Origin: Microstegium vimineum
Taxonomy: Eukaryota > Streptophyta > Magnoliopsida > Poales > Poaceae
Direction of reading: 5' to 3'
Assembly (NCBI GenBank): GCA_022036555.1
Contig: CM039133.1
Span: forward strand, 47,382,718-47,446,717
DNA length: 64,000 bases
In this document: in pieces, positions 35,879 through 47,544 of the stretch
Numbering within the stretch: position 1 is the stretch's first letter
Layout of the letters: each line of letters opens with the position of its first letter
The notes under the pieces: generated by a model
The model's input: the letters and a program-made list of their open reading frames with translations, nothing else
What the model was told of the DNA's origin: nothing
The model's database searches: none
Made by a program: the position numbers and the translations under genes

Positions 35879-37095
35879 CACACAGATGGCAATGCTTGTA
35901 GCCCATGCAACTCGTCTTTTTATTCAGTATATATAAGGAGTTTGGATTTATTGAGCTTCATGTTACTGCTAGACACACTCGTCCCAACAACCAGATTATG
36001 CACGAGATGTTTCCATTTAGTAGTACTGTGTATAAAAAAAAAACAGAAACTTGACAGATTAAGATGGTCTGAGAAGAGAAATTCTACTACTCCATAAAAT
36101 TAGGTGCTTGTTGCTGTTCGCCATAACAAAAATGCGTCTCCAATGTGCTTGAGAAACTATTACAAATTACAAATTGCTAGGTCATGCAAAATTGGAGATG
36201 CAACTAGAACTTTTGTAAACAGAAACAAAAACTAAGGAATGAGCCATCAGTGAACAGTTGCGGGTCACAGGTGTAGAAAGAGCAGTTGCACTCCACACTA
36301 TTTTGTAAGTTAATATCGTAAGCCATGAACAGTTTCATTTTGCAAACTCAGAATTTTGCATGACTGCTTGCTCTGTCCAACTATATATTTATTGCATTTT
36401 CATGCAATTTTAATGCTGCATTTTTACTGGAATTATGGGAGTTAATTCATGAATGGGTAGAGTACAGCAATAGCCCTCAGATTCGCAGTGGACTTCAGAC
36501 TATGGTCAATTTTGCAATATCACTTGTGCTCATGAAGCTGATCGATCTATACCCATTTTTCTCGGTTGGACATCCTCTGTCATCGCCAGTGGACCCATCC
36601 CTTTTGCTCCCTGACCACCCGGCCGGTGGCATGCTCTCCACTACCGGCAGCAAGCAACACCGTGCCACTCATGGGAATTGATGACCCATGCAGCGCCATG
36701 ATCAATCTGAGGCGCTCTTGTGCTGCCTCTGCATCAAGAACCGATGCGCTGCGGAGCGATTTCTTCCCCATGGCATTTCTGGATTTACCATCACAGGAAC
36801 TGGTGGCGGAAGAAACAAAAATGGCGCGCATGATAGAATGAGGTCATCCATGTGTGGCAACGATTTGTCCAATATAATGAGCGCTCGGCAGGCCATGTGT
36901 CAATAGAATGAGGTCATCCATGCTTTAAAAACAAGACTGGCCAGGTATCAACGTTGGGGTGGGGATCACACCATAGAATAGCTCGATCGATTACATATTG
37001 GTGCCGTACATCTGCGTACTGCTGAGCTTCCATTTGATAAACATGATCTCTAAGTTGGAATAAAATTTAGAAAAACAGGATATGTGTGCTTGACA
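35879..37095. other. intergenic with a possible gene fragment at 36580-36831
   Basis: The - strand frame at 36580-36831 (83 codons, DAEAAQERLRLIMALHGSS) has a more protein-like composition than its neighbours, but I recognise no family. A short direct repeat GAATGAGGTCATCCATG occurs at about 36838 and 36907. The rest shows no features. Confidence 0.35.
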
Positions 37096-37570
37096 TTTTT
37101 TTTTGGATAAAGGATAAAATATCCGGCTTTATCTATCCAAAGATAGAATCATGCCAATTATTACAAACTTCAAAACACAGGCACAAAGCTTGGTTGCATT
37201 CAAACTGCAACCACACACACGACTAACAGTTAAAGTAAAAAGTTCTTGACTAAACAAAACCAATACGTCTTTGTGATAGCCAAACACGGGAACCAAAGAA
37301 CTCGAAAGCTGACGTCTCTAGGAATTGGGCCAGAGAGGTCAATTGATCTTTTAGATCTTCATGCCGCTGCAAATTGGCCCATTGACGTAGCCAGCGTGTA
37401 CCTCGGAACAGTACCTGCAAAAAAAATTTAGGTTTGCATTTGTCAAAAACTACGTCATTCCTTGTTAGCCAGATTGCCCACAATAGTGCTCAAGCTGCTA
37501 TTAATAACAATGTATTATACTTTTTATTCCCCAATTTTGACCAATGAACAAACAAATCATCCATACTCTT
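37096..37570 (-). mobile_element. 5'-truncated LINE 3' fragment
   Basis: Read on the - strand it encodes the end of a LINE ORF2 (DLFVHWSKLG, LLLIAA, stop, WAIWLTRNDVVFDK) and ends with TATCCTTTATCC and a run of A (T-run at 37096-37106 on +). It is homologous to the LINE fragment at 47545-48092. A TAG and the truncation make it dead. It sits just left of the unit F site. Confidence 0.75.
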
Positions 37571-37710
37571 GACATGACCTTGGATCTAACGTCCTTTGCC
37601 ACCGTGATCAGCAAGACAGCAAGATAAAAAGTTGCCATTTCACGTAATAAGAACCATCTTGCCACCCCTTCCCTGCAGGTGTCACTGGCTAACTGCACCA
37701 TGTCTGTATT

Positions 37711-37844
37711 TCCTGTCTGCCTCCTGTTCCTAATACATAATACTGATATTGGCTCCTTCATTTCTTCAAAACATGTGTCTTTTCATCTTTAGGTGTTAGC
37801 TTGCATTCAGTTGTGTGTATTAAGAACATGAAACACACTATATA
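37711..37844 (-). ncRNA. candidate 21-PHAS unit F: miR2118 target-like site plus TATA box
   Basis: 37711-37732 keeps TGCCTCCTGTTCCTA. With one extra base allowed it also matches the miR2118 5' end (TTCCTG at 37710-37715). The TATA-like TATATAG is at 37839-37844, about 107 bp upstream on the - strand. The flank is shared with unit E. Expected cut about 37720/37721. Confidence 0.52.
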
Positions 37845-38108
37845 GATGGCTATGTGTATGTCGTGTTCTCGTGTATGTGACAATAGAAGACATATTTTAT
37901 CTTCTATACATGGCTTTGCACTCACTCTGCTGTTGCTTCTGTGCATTCTTCCCTCTTCAAGTGTCAGATCTTTAAATTATAGATGTGTTCTAACGGTCAT
38001 CAGAAACACATATAGTCAGGACGCGACACATCCGTGATGACTTCATCACTGCCTATACACCGAACACGTCTGTTATGACACTTATCTTGCTCAGAAGAGC
38101 TGCTCATC

Positions 38109-38411
38109 AGTCACCAGCGCAGCGTACTGAAGGCACTGAAGAGGAGGCTGATCCTGGGAGAGCAAAGCGAGCACCAAAGCCCAACAACCGCTTCACTGGG
38201 CCTGATTGGGTTTAGCTTGATTCGGCCCATGTAACGGGCGACGCCGAGCATCTGTAAGAAGGGCGAGACGTGGAGAACAAGAACTAGTTTTTGGACATCT
38301 GTAACCGAACCCAGCCGGTGGCTATGGCGGCGGCGGCGCCTAGCTCGTTGCTGGCGGCTGAGGTCCCGAATTCGTAGCTACTCTATCGATTCTACCCATA
38401 GTTCGGTGACA
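38109..38411 (+). repeat. 5' LTR of chromovirus
   Basis: 38124-38411 aligns closely with 45400-45686. The first bases differ (AGTCACCAG against TGTCACCAG), so the left terminus has mutated. It ends TTCGGTGACA. Confidence 0.85.
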
Positions 38412-38413
38412 AT

Positions 38414-38425
38414 TGGTATCAGATC
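38414..38425 (+). other. primer binding site (initiator Met tRNA type)
   Basis: TGGTATCAGATC lies 2 bp after the LTR and matches the common TGGTATCAGAGC primer site with one change. Confidence 0.8.
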
Positions 38426-38457
38426 TAGCATTCCACAAGTACTGCACCCGCCATCAA

Positions 38458-39780
38458 ATGTCCATGGCGACGCCCGAGGACCAATTTGGCCAAATCCTGG
38501 CGCTGCTCGGCGAGAACTCGAAGGGCATCAACGAGCTGAAGAAGTCCATGGAAGAGGTAAAGACGGCCAAGAGCGAGTTCGAGGCCTGGAAGCCAGGGCT
38601 CGACAACCGGGTCGCCGACCTGGAACACTCCGTGAACTACCTGGGGGAGTGCCTCGAGCAGTTCTTCAGCGAGCAGTCGAAGCACGCACTGTCTGATGGG
38701 GAGGACCAGCTTGAGCATCTGGATCCAAATCCGAAATTTGGGGCCGGAGACAAGACGGCGGGCTCCGCTCATCTGGGGCCGACCCTGTTCGGGGTGTCGT
38801 CTGGGCCAAGCGGCCACCGCAATGAACCTCACCACTGGAGTTCTGGATTCGGGATGGTTTATACGAGCCCGGATCCGACTCCGGTCACATGTGCGAAAAC
38901 CTTTGCCAAACCCCCTCTGATTACTTTCGGTGGTGAAGCGAATTTGCATTGTGATCCGGCTAGTCGCATGCTCCCGCATAATACCCTGTCTGACTACCCT
39001 TTTCCGCCTTCCGAGGGTTCTAACCCTAGGTTGTGGGTTAAGAACACTGAAACATACTTCAAATGTCTATGCTATAGATCCGCAGCTTTGGATTAGGATA
39101 GCCACCATGCATTTAGTGGGTCCTGTTACTCTTTGGCGACACACCTTGCAGGGTAGGGAGGAGTCTATGACATGGAAAGAGTTCTCCAGCGCTGCTTGTC
39201 TTAGGTTTGATAAGGATGAACATAACCATGATAAGCATGAACATAACCAGCTGATTAGGTATTTCTTTCGTATCAAGCAAAGCACTAGTGTCACAGAGTA
39301 TATCGAGTTATTTAGTGAAATGTTGCATCAGCTTCTTGTCCATGCCCAAATCTTCCATCCACTGTCAACACAAATTGTTTCGTTGATGGTTTTAAGAAAG
39401 AAATCTGTGTTGTTGTTATGGTTCATAGTCCAGCTTGGATATTGCGAGTTCCTTGGCGCTTTTGCAGGAAGAGGCCATTCAAGATGGTGTACCTAGAGAG
39501 TCCAAGAAGAATGACTACTCACACCAAAACCGAGGGTACAAGGGGATTTTATTTTTTTGGTGGATCAAAAAAATTCTTCCAATGAGGACAAGAAGCCAAG
39601 TGGGTCAGCAAAAGCTCCAGATGATAAATTGTCTGCCCTCAAGAACTTCAGGAGGTCAAAAGGACTTTGTTTCAAATGTGGAGAAAAATGGAACCCTTCT
39701 CACAAGTGCCCAAACTCTGTCTCCCTCCACGCTATGGAATAGGTTTGGCAACTTCTCTTTGAAGAAAACTCTCACTAAAC
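38458..39780 (+). pseudogene. chromovirus gag with zinc knuckle, frameshifts
   Basis: The likely start is MSMATPEDQFGQI at 38458 (an upstream in-frame ATG exists at 38413). The first frame runs to 39096 and includes a coiled N-terminus and PPLITFGGEANLHCDPAS. After a shift near 39065 the capsid part continues (IDPQLWIRIATMHLVGPVTL, ITEY-like VTEYIELFSEMLHQL). The nucleic-acid-binding knuckle is at about 39664-39710 in a third frame (GLCFKCGEKWNPSHKC). At least two frameshifts and a stop near 39494 inactivate it. Confidence 0.82.
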
Positions 39781-39879
39781 TACTGAAGATGCAAAAGATG
39801 ACTCAGGGGATGAATTGATGGCAATATCGATTCAGACATTACAAGGAACTGAAGGGTCTAAAACCATGAGGTTCAGAGG

Positions 39880-40449
39880 TTTTCTGGCCAACTAAGAGGT
39901 ATTTACGCTTGTGAATTATGGTAGCTCTCATTGCTTCATTAATGAGAAGTTGGTCCTAGCTGTTAAGGGGTGGCGAATGGTAGTGAAATTCTTTGTTCAC
40001 ATGAGCTGCCCGATTTTGTTTGGGATTTACAGGGCCATACCTTCAAGAGTTCCTTTAAGATCATACCTTTAGGCAGTTATGATATAATTTTGGGGATGGA
40101 CCGACTCTCTTTGCACAGTCCTATGAACATACATTGGGCTGAGAAATTGCTAAGCTTCCACCATGAAGGGAGAGAGTTAGTCTTGTAAGGGATACAACCA
40201 GGGACCACTTGGGTTTCTCCTATCTCCCAGAATCAGCTTCAAGCAATGCAGAAGACTGACTCAATTCTCTATGCTGTGGAACTGTCTATAGTGGAAGGTG
40301 AAAATACCACTATTACCACCATTCCACCAGCTATACAGAGTATCATTGAGGGGTTCCGGTCACTATTTCAACCTATTCCAGAATTACCCCCTCTAGAGCT
40401 GGAGACCACTCTATACCCTTGCTGCCAGGGGCACATCCCTTCAAACTGA
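39880..40449 (+). pseudogene. chromovirus protease and linker, catalytic Asp changed
   Basis: LVNYGSSHCFINEKL near 39912-39956 aligns with the protease active-site motif (D-S/T-G-S-S-H-x-F-I), but the Asp codon reads AAT (Asn). After a shift, 39970-40188 gives FKSSFKIIPLGSYDIILGMD. 40246-40449 is the linker that normally precedes RT. The protease could not cleave as written. Confidence 0.72.
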
Positions 40450-41080
40450 GACCCTACAGATGCCTTCAAACTTTGACAAACCTTTTGTGACTGAAACAGA
40501 TGCCTCTAATAAGGGCATTGGGGTTGTACTGCAACAAGATGGCCATCCAATAGCCTATATCAGTAAGGCTTTGGGGCCAAAGGCCCAAGGACTCCACATA
40601 TAAAAAGGAGTGTATGGCAATATTATCAACACTTGATCATTGGAGGCCCTATCTCTTACAGGCTGAATTTACTATCAAGACTGACCAGAAGAGCTTGGTA
40701 CAGCTAGATGATCAGAGATTGACGACACCTTGGCAACATAAGGCTCTCACCAAACTTCTGGGTCTTAGATACAAACTGGTGTATAAGAAAGGAAAACATA
40801 ACACAGTAGCATATGCTTTATCTAGAACCACCCATGCAGATATTACAGCACTCTCGACTGTCTCGGTCATCCACTCTAACTGGCGCCAAGAGATTCAAAA
40901 TGCATATCACCAAGACCCTAAATCTACCCATCTACCGCAAGAACTCTCTGTTCAATCACCTTCTGGCAATTTTACTCTGACAGAAGGTATCGTTTACTAC
41001 AAGTCCAGGATTTGGGTTGGAGCTGCTGACAATATCCAACTCAGTATTCTCCAAGCTTTGCATTCCAATCCAATTGGGGG
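40450..41080 (+). pseudogene. chromovirus RNase H; upstream RT core deleted
   Basis: FDKPFVTETDASNKGIGVVL starts directly after the linker, so roughly 600-700 bp of RT core (including the YxDD motif) is absent. The domain continues through a stop to LDHWRPYLLQAEFTIKTDQK and HNTVAYALSR, where the usual last catalytic Asp (ADALSR) is Tyr. It then runs into the integrase N-terminus. Confidence 0.8.
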
Positions 41081-42147
41081 CATTATGGGATTGAAGCAAC
41101 CTATCAAAGGATCAAGAAGTTGTTTGCTTGGCCACATCTTAAGCAAACTGTGCAACAATTTGTTTCCCAATGCATGACATATCAACAGGCAAAGACAGAA
41201 AGGGTGGCTTATCCTGGTCTTCTGGCTCCTCTACCTATCCCAGAAGGGCCTTGGCAAATGGTGTCCCTAGAATTCATAGAAGTTTGCCCAAATCATCCCA
41301 TTTCAATTGTATCGTGGTGGTAGTCAACAAGTTCTCCAAATATTCCCATTTTATTCCACTGTCCCATCCATTTATAGCCTTACAGATAGCCACAACCAAC
41401 ATCAACCATGTTTGCAAGCTGCATTGTTTACGAAAAGCCCTCATATTTGATAGGGATAGAATCTTCACTAGCCACATATGGAAAGAACTTTTTAGATTGC
41501 TCAAAGTAGAACTTCTTATGAGTACTACTTACCATCCCCAAATTGACGGTCAAACCGAAAGGGTCAATCAATGTTTAGAAACATATCTTAGGTGTTTTGT
41601 TCATACTTGTCCCACCAAATGGTCTGCTTGGTTACCACTCGCAAAATTCTGGTATAACACCTCCCACCGTTCATCTCTGAACAATTGACCGTTTAAGGTC
41701 CTGTATGGTCATGAACCCAATCAGATAGGCGTTGATATTGTCGAGTCCTGTCAGCACGGAGATCTTAACACTTGGTTGCAGGAAAGAGATCTAATGTAGC
41801 AAGTAGTGCAACACCATCTGCAGTGAGCTCAACAGAAGATGAAACACTATGCTGATTCCAAGAGGTCTTTCAGACAGTTTGAAGTCAGGGAGTCGGTATA
41901 TCTGAAACTTCAACCCTACATTCATACTTCCCTGGCTACTAGGTCTTCTAACAAGCTCTCACTTCGTTACTTCGGGTCTTTTAAAGTCTTGGAGAAGATT
42001 GGCTCTGTAGCTTATAAACTAGACCTTCCTGATAGCTGTTCTATCCACCCAGTATTCCACGTCTCACAACCGAAGAAAGCTGTGACTACGACCACCAAGG
42101 TATCACAGGCATTACCTGACCCCTCTATCCAGTTCCAGATACCTTTG
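41040..42147 (+). pseudogene. chromovirus integrase, several frames, first catalytic Asp changed
   Basis: The zinc-binding segment is frameshifted (the LKQTVQQFVSQCMTYQQAK part is in the frame starting at 41120). The core shows MVSLEFIEVC, where the first catalytic Asp is expected but Glu is encoded, then LIFDRDRIFTSHIWKELF with the second Asp and QTERVNQCLETYLRC with the Glu. The C-terminal part at 41839-42147 (LKLQPYIHTSLATRSSNKLS, FGSFKVLEKIGSVAYKLDLP, IHPVFHVSQPKK) is well kept up to the nested insertion. Confidence 0.85.
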
Positions 42148-45100
42148 TGTCACACCCAGTTTTAAAGACAAAACGGGATGCAATAATCTTATGTGTGCCC
42201 AGAGATCAGTCACACACATAAGCCGACAAATTATCAAAAGTGTATCATCACAAGTGTTTAATACATAGCGAATGAGTATTTAAATAATGTCTATTACAAA
42301 ACAGCGGAAATAAGATAACTCTCGCGAAGCTCCATGGCACAGGGACGTCAACTGGTTGACCCCAAACCTAGTAGTCCTCTGGATACTCCTCATAACTCTG
42401 ATAATCTGGTACCCATCCGGGATTTTTATCCAAATATGAAAGAAAGTAAACAAGCATAAGTACTTTCATACTCAACAAGTAAACATGGGGTTCATGAGGC
42501 TCAATAAGGCATGACACTGGTTAAACTGCATTAGCTTTTAAGTTATCACAATTTTAGCATAGGATAGCATCAATATAACAACAGCCCCATAACCATATGA
42601 TCGAGTAAACATGAGTAAAGAATAGCAATCTAGTAAAAGGTAGATTAAAGTCATTCTGTTCCATAAGAATTCTAGGCCGCTCGCATCCGAGAGCACGGCT
42701 AATATATTAGTTTAACACTCTGCAGAGTTTGTACACTTTACCCATGAGTCGTGTTTACCCAAATGCCCCGGGATCATGACTCCCTTAACACTACTGAGGT
42801 GAGCGGGCAGGGAACACTATGAAGTCTTTCAAAGAGTATCGCTGACATACCACAGACACTACGGATCCACGGGCAAGGGGTATATAGGAGCCCGTCGGTG
42901 GTACACACCTGCAGCGGTCCCCACACCAGCCGCTCCACAACCGCTCGGCAATGACAACTTTCGCGAACTGCCGCATGCGAGAGAGTGACCCTAATACTGA
43001 ACTAAAGCCAGAGCCATATAGCCCCTATGGTTGTACTGTAAATCCCGGGTGATCGCTTACGGAGGTTCTAGAGCATCTCAAAAACTGTGCTCTAGTTCAC
43101 CCTAATCCATGTTGCTAAAAAGCAGATTTTACCATTGTTGCATAAGTCATTAGTCAGGTTTACATGATCATGGTTATTTTCCGAGAGCACTAGCTTGATC
43201 TACCCAAATGCATCAATTCCCAAGATAACAAGGTATAAGGTACAAAGCTATGGTGAAACTAAATAGGATATCAAGGAACGCATGCAATCATGAATTAATG
43301 CTTTAAGTGATTAGGACACAAGGATGATCCCATGAATACTTGCCTTGCTCAAAGGGCTCCTGCTGATCCTGCTCAAAGAGAAACTCCTAGTCTCCCACGT
43401 ACTGCTCACCGTCTGTACTCGACCATCACATCACACGCAATCACGCAGAGGCATAACATGCAAACAACAAAGCTATAGATTAGAACAGTACACCAAACAT
43501 AGCAAAACAAAAGGAAAAGTTTATAAAACACATCTACGCCTCGCTACGATCACATAGACGCTTGAATCACGAAAAACGGAACTATAACGGAAAAGATATG
43601 AATTAAACGGGATTTTGAATAGAGCAAGATTAAACACTACGGAAATAATTTTCTTTGATTTTTAAAAGTAATTAACATATATAAAAATTATACTACTGGA
43701 AAGAGCATGAAAATACGGATCTAACGCAACTTGAACAGAGCGATTTGGATTTAAAATGAGCAAATTATAAGCAATTGAAAAAGAGTGGCAAAACTATAAA
43801 TAAGGTTTTCTTTTCATTTTCGAAATAAATCAAACTGAAAAGGAAATACATTTTTCAACAGAGGAGACGGAAACTCAGAATACGCCAAAGGGGACTGCGG
43901 GTTCAGTCTTTAAAACCCGCGGGGTTTCTTTCGCAAGATCGCCATCGAAGGGTATCGGGCTCTGTGGTGCGTCCGATTGAAAACGGCCGGTAGAGATTAA
44001 AACAGAGGGGTAGGTGGCGGCGCTCGGTGGCCGGAGTCGGGGACGCGGCGGCGCCATGGCCGGTGAGCGGCGGCGCAACGCGACCTGGCGATTTAGTGCG
44101 CTATTCTCTGCGCAACCGGTACGGGGAGAGAGGAGAGAAAGGCGAACACAGTGGTGGTGTTAATTGAAGCGATTGTGCTCGGGGAAGGAGGGTCCACGCG
44201 GCGCGGCGGTGGTCGCAGTCACGGGTTCTATGGGCAAGACAGCGGCCGTGGAGAGGTTTGGCGGTTTCGGGGGACCCCACTTACCGCAACGCAAGGCTTT
44301 GGAAGCAGCTGAACGGCGCAGAGGAGCCTGCCCACGGCGGAGCGGCGGTGGCAGAGCGGAACTCGGGCACGGCGAAGCTGGTTGGTCACTGTGGTGCTAC
44401 GAGGGCTCGATGCGGGGCGGAAACATGCGGGGCTGATCGTTTTATAGCTCGGAGGATGTCACGGGGAAGGAAAGGGGAGAACCGACGCGGATTCGCGTTC
44501 GGTCGCAATGGAAGGCGGCGGCGCATAGAGAAGGAAAGAAGAGAAAGGGAAAGGGAGGAAGGGAGGCGGCGGTGCGGCGCGTAGCGTGCTCGTCACGGCT
44601 CTGAGTCGGCGAAAGAGAGGAGGGGGATCTTCTATCCCGATTCGAACTCGGCCGGGAGGATTCGTCGGCGCGGGGAAATCGGGAAGGAGAGGTAGGGAGA
44701 AGAAGGAAGGGGGAAAGGAGTCGCTGACAGGTGCGACCTGTTCGTCAGTGGGGAGAACAAAGACTGACCGGTGGGGCGTCTTCGTCAGAGAGAGAGAGGG
44801 GAAGTGCTGAGGCGCGGGGGTGGAACTCGGCCGGCCTGCGCGTCGGCCCAATAGAGAGAGAAGGGAGAGGGATTGGGCTGGGGGGGGGGGAAGAATGGCC
44901 TCGGGCCAGAAAACAATAAAGGGAGAGAGAGAAGAGAGAATTGTTTTCCAAATTTTGATTTTCAAACGCATTTTCCAAATAAAGTCTTGAACTCAAGTTT
45001 GAATCTTGCAAACTCCAAACAATACAAAGAAAAGTGCATCAGCATGAATGCAACACAAAGCTTCTACATGATGATCATTTTTATTTCATGAAATATAATT

Positions 45101-45189
45101 ATTTTCCTAGGTTATAATGCCCACACAACAATGCAATTCAAATTTCTTTGAATCTATTTTGGAAAAGTGCAAAAATTTAGGGTGTTACA
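42148..45189 (-). mobile_element. 3-kb LTR-like insertion, probable solo LTR, with 16-bp flanking duplication
   Basis: On the + strand it runs TGTCACACCC ... GGGTGTTACA, imperfect inverted ends. On the - strand it begins TGTAACACCC, a start common to long LTRs of grass Ty3/gypsy elements. No gag or pol is present. The flanks carry GTTCCAGATACCTTTG at both sides (42132-42147 and 45190-45205), and the host integrase frame resumes cleanly after one copy. LTR integrases normally make 5-bp duplications, so the 16 bp are unexpected. 43880-44900 is GC- then purine-rich. No reading frame in it is convincing. Confidence 0.65.
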
Positions 45190-45375
45190 GTTCCAGATAC
45201 CTTTGTAGGTTCTTGATCGTCTGCACCAACACCCAACTTGGGTTACGTGGCAAGTTCTGATTCGCTGGTCTCACCTCCCATTGGAGTTGTCTACCTAGGA
45301 AGATGAGGCAGCCTTGCGTCAAGATTTTTCAAGAGCTCCGGCTTGGGGACAAGCCGGTTCTAAAGCACGGAGGAG
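45190..45375 (+). pseudogene. C-terminal chromodomain-like part of the chromovirus integrase
   Basis: After the insertion the frame resumes and reads WQVLIRWSHLPLELST, stop, EDEAALRQDFSRAPAWGQ. This matches the layout of the chromodomain that ends integrase in chromoviruses (VLIxWxxLP...TWED). A TAG stands where Trp is usual before EDE, and another TAG lies near the start. Confidence 0.7.
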
Positions 45376-45686
45376 TGTCACCAGAAGGGACCATCGGCGT
45401 ACTGAAGGCACTGAAGAGGAGGCCGATCTTGGGAGAGCAAAGCGAGCACCAAAGCCCAACAACCGCTTCACTGGGCCTCACTGGGTTTAGCTTGAATCGG
45501 CCCATGTAACGGGCGACGCCGAGCGTCTGTAAGAAGGGCGAGACGTAGAGAACAGGAACAAGTTTTTGGACATCCGTAACCGAACCCAGCCGGTGGCTGT
45601 GGCGGCGGCGGCGCCTAGCTCGTTGCTGGTTGCCGAGGTCCCGAATTCGTAGCTACTCTATAGATTCTACCCATAGTTCGGTGACA
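45376..45686 (+). repeat. 3' LTR of chromovirus
   Basis: It begins TGTCACCAGA after a purine-rich tract and ends TTCGGTGACA. It matches the 5' LTR over about 290 bp with some 15 differences by eye. Confidence 0.87.
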
Positions 45687-46569
45687 CAGACTGACATGGG
45701 TCCACAGTGCTGAACAATTTTGTTTAACTGCAGAATATGGCGACAGGGTAGAGTCCATCAAGCCCGCTATATATATTTGTAGCACGTACGAGAGAATACG
45801 AGCATCACATAAGAATATTGTAACATAGTCCCGTGCAGCTTTCTCTGCTCCTAGAATTGGATGAGGAGAGGTGATTGGTCAACCGAAGTAACTGAGGTGA
45901 GGTTTTGTCTTGTGGACGCAAAGACATGTTTATTAACAGGCACATGTATATTGTAAAATTTGAGTAAAAATCACCATTTTTTAGTTTTTCATGGGAGAGC
46001 ATTTGCACCCGTAACTAATATATATAGATTCACTCGTGCCAACGACTCCGTGTGCTTAAAATGTCGGCCACTGTGGACGACTCTTTTGCTGCACCGACAC
46101 AGGCATATAGCTCCCTAGCTTGCACCAACTTCTTGTGATATAATCTCTATTATGTAGTCAATCAATTCTGATCTTCATTTACCTGAGGTTAACAATGTAG
46201 TTACAAAAGTTATATTTTATTTAAAATTATATTTTAGAACACCAGGGGCAGCTAATTAAATGTAAATTTAGCAGGTTATTTCAAATTCTATTTTATGATG
46301 GCGAAAATGGGAATTCCCGAGAACATGGAACCTGCATTCCTCTCCACACATCGTAGCAAGCCGGCAGGGCATATGCAGGTATACCATGACACTCTCCTCT
46401 TAAAGTATTCCATGTTGCATCCCCATGACAAATTTTAGTCTCCTCCCGATGGTCGACACCTCAAGAGCCATAGAACCGATGACGGATGAGGTACACACAA
46501 CAACAACAGGTCCATCCAGCCATGACGAGCGATTCACCTGGCCCTCACGCTACGTATCTAGTATCCATT
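45687..46569. other. intergenic, nothing recognised
   Basis: AT-rich, no gene seen. The part before 46570 shares short words with the left flank of units C and I. Confidence 0.4.
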
Positions 46570-46730
46570 TTCCTTTGGCCTCTCATTCCCAGCACACCAT
46601 ATGTATATGGATGGGCCTTCCATTCTAGCTCTACTATTCATCTAACTGTCCAATTGCTGTAAGTGTATACTATGCTAGTGTTGTTTGCGCAGTCTGTTAA
46701 CCTAACTAGAGGCGGACCACAATCATATAT
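46570..46730 (-). ncRNA. candidate 21-PHAS unit G: miR2118 target-like site plus TATA-like box
   Basis: 46570-46591 agrees at about 16 of 22 positions (TTCCTTTGGCCTCTCATTCC). CTAACTAGAGGCGGA near 46701 aligns with GTGCTAGAGGTGGA of unit C, and ATATAT at 46725-46730 stands where unit C has its TATA run, about 135 bp upstream on the - strand. Expected cut about 46579/46580. Confidence 0.45.
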
Positions 46731-47544
46731 TGAGCTCCAGGTGGAATTGCATGGTAGCTGCTTTTCTATTGCTATGCTTTTAATTAATTGTCTAAATGAC
46801 CAAATCTCTTGCAATAAATGCTATGAATACATCATTCATGAAACAGTCAATCTCATTCATATTGGACTGGCATGTGGCTGCCAGAAGGAAGGATTTGAGA
46901 TTGTGACCGCTAAGATCAATGATTGATTAAAGGAACAATTATTTTGGGTTGGCTCGTTTATATCCTAAACTGTTGTCATGCATATCTCTTCTGTTCGATC
47001 AATTAAATGGGATACAGAAGAAAATACTATAGTTACTACACATTGATATCCTCAAAGTACACTCACTTTGTTTAGTGTCTACTCTGCTCGTCTTGCACAT
47101 TGATATCTCATCCTGCAGCACTAGCATATTCTCCGAACTCTGCTAGCAAGTAATCCTTCCACTAGTTGGTAATCTGTGGTGGGCGGATCCTGAAATTATA
47201 TGTGTTCTGTAGCCTGAAACTGAAGCGTCATTTTAGTCGATCAATCACACATGTAAAGTACAGACACGTCTCTACAACACATCATAGACATGTTTCGTTG
47301 ATCTGCCTCTATGATCACCAAAATTTTTGACATACTGGACACATTTGCGATCACACATTAGAGATGCGATTTGTTTCCGCGTCACTAAATTTGGTGTCTC
47401 CGTTTTATTATTTTTCCATAGTGTGAGATAAAACGATCCACCACCGTACAACTCCTCATGATGACATAATGTACTGTAGCCTTTTTCATACTGAGATGCT
47501 GCTAAGATTTGTATCATATAGTTAAACTGAACAACGACCAGGAA
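46731..47544. other. intergenic repeat block shared with 13667-14002
   Basis: 47213-47532 is the second copy of the block at 13667-14002. 46731-47210 holds no gene I can support. Confidence 0.6.

Larger units (their letters stand above)
38109..45686 (+). mobile_element. Ty3/gypsy chromovirus, RT deleted, split by a nested insertion
   Basis: LTRs of about 303 and 311 bp flank a TGGTATCAGA primer site, gag, protease remnant, RNase H, integrase and, beyond the nested insertion at 42148-45189, a chromodomain-like segment. The RT core is missing: the sequence jumps from the protease-RT linker near 40445 to the RNase H near 40470. Several catalytic residues are changed. No convincing 5-bp target duplication was found at its ends. 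Confidence 0.88.

Noticed and set aside
44459..44971. 170-codon - strand frame in the 3-kb insertion
   Set aside because: It is low-complexity Ser/Pro/Leu sequence from a purine-rich stretch, with open frames on both strands at once. Not credible as a gene.
38109..45686. A single 7.6-kb retrotransposon with an unusual 3-kb 3' region
   Set aside because: The integrase C-terminus and chromodomain flank a sequence with its own inverted ends and flanking duplication, so it is a nested insertion.
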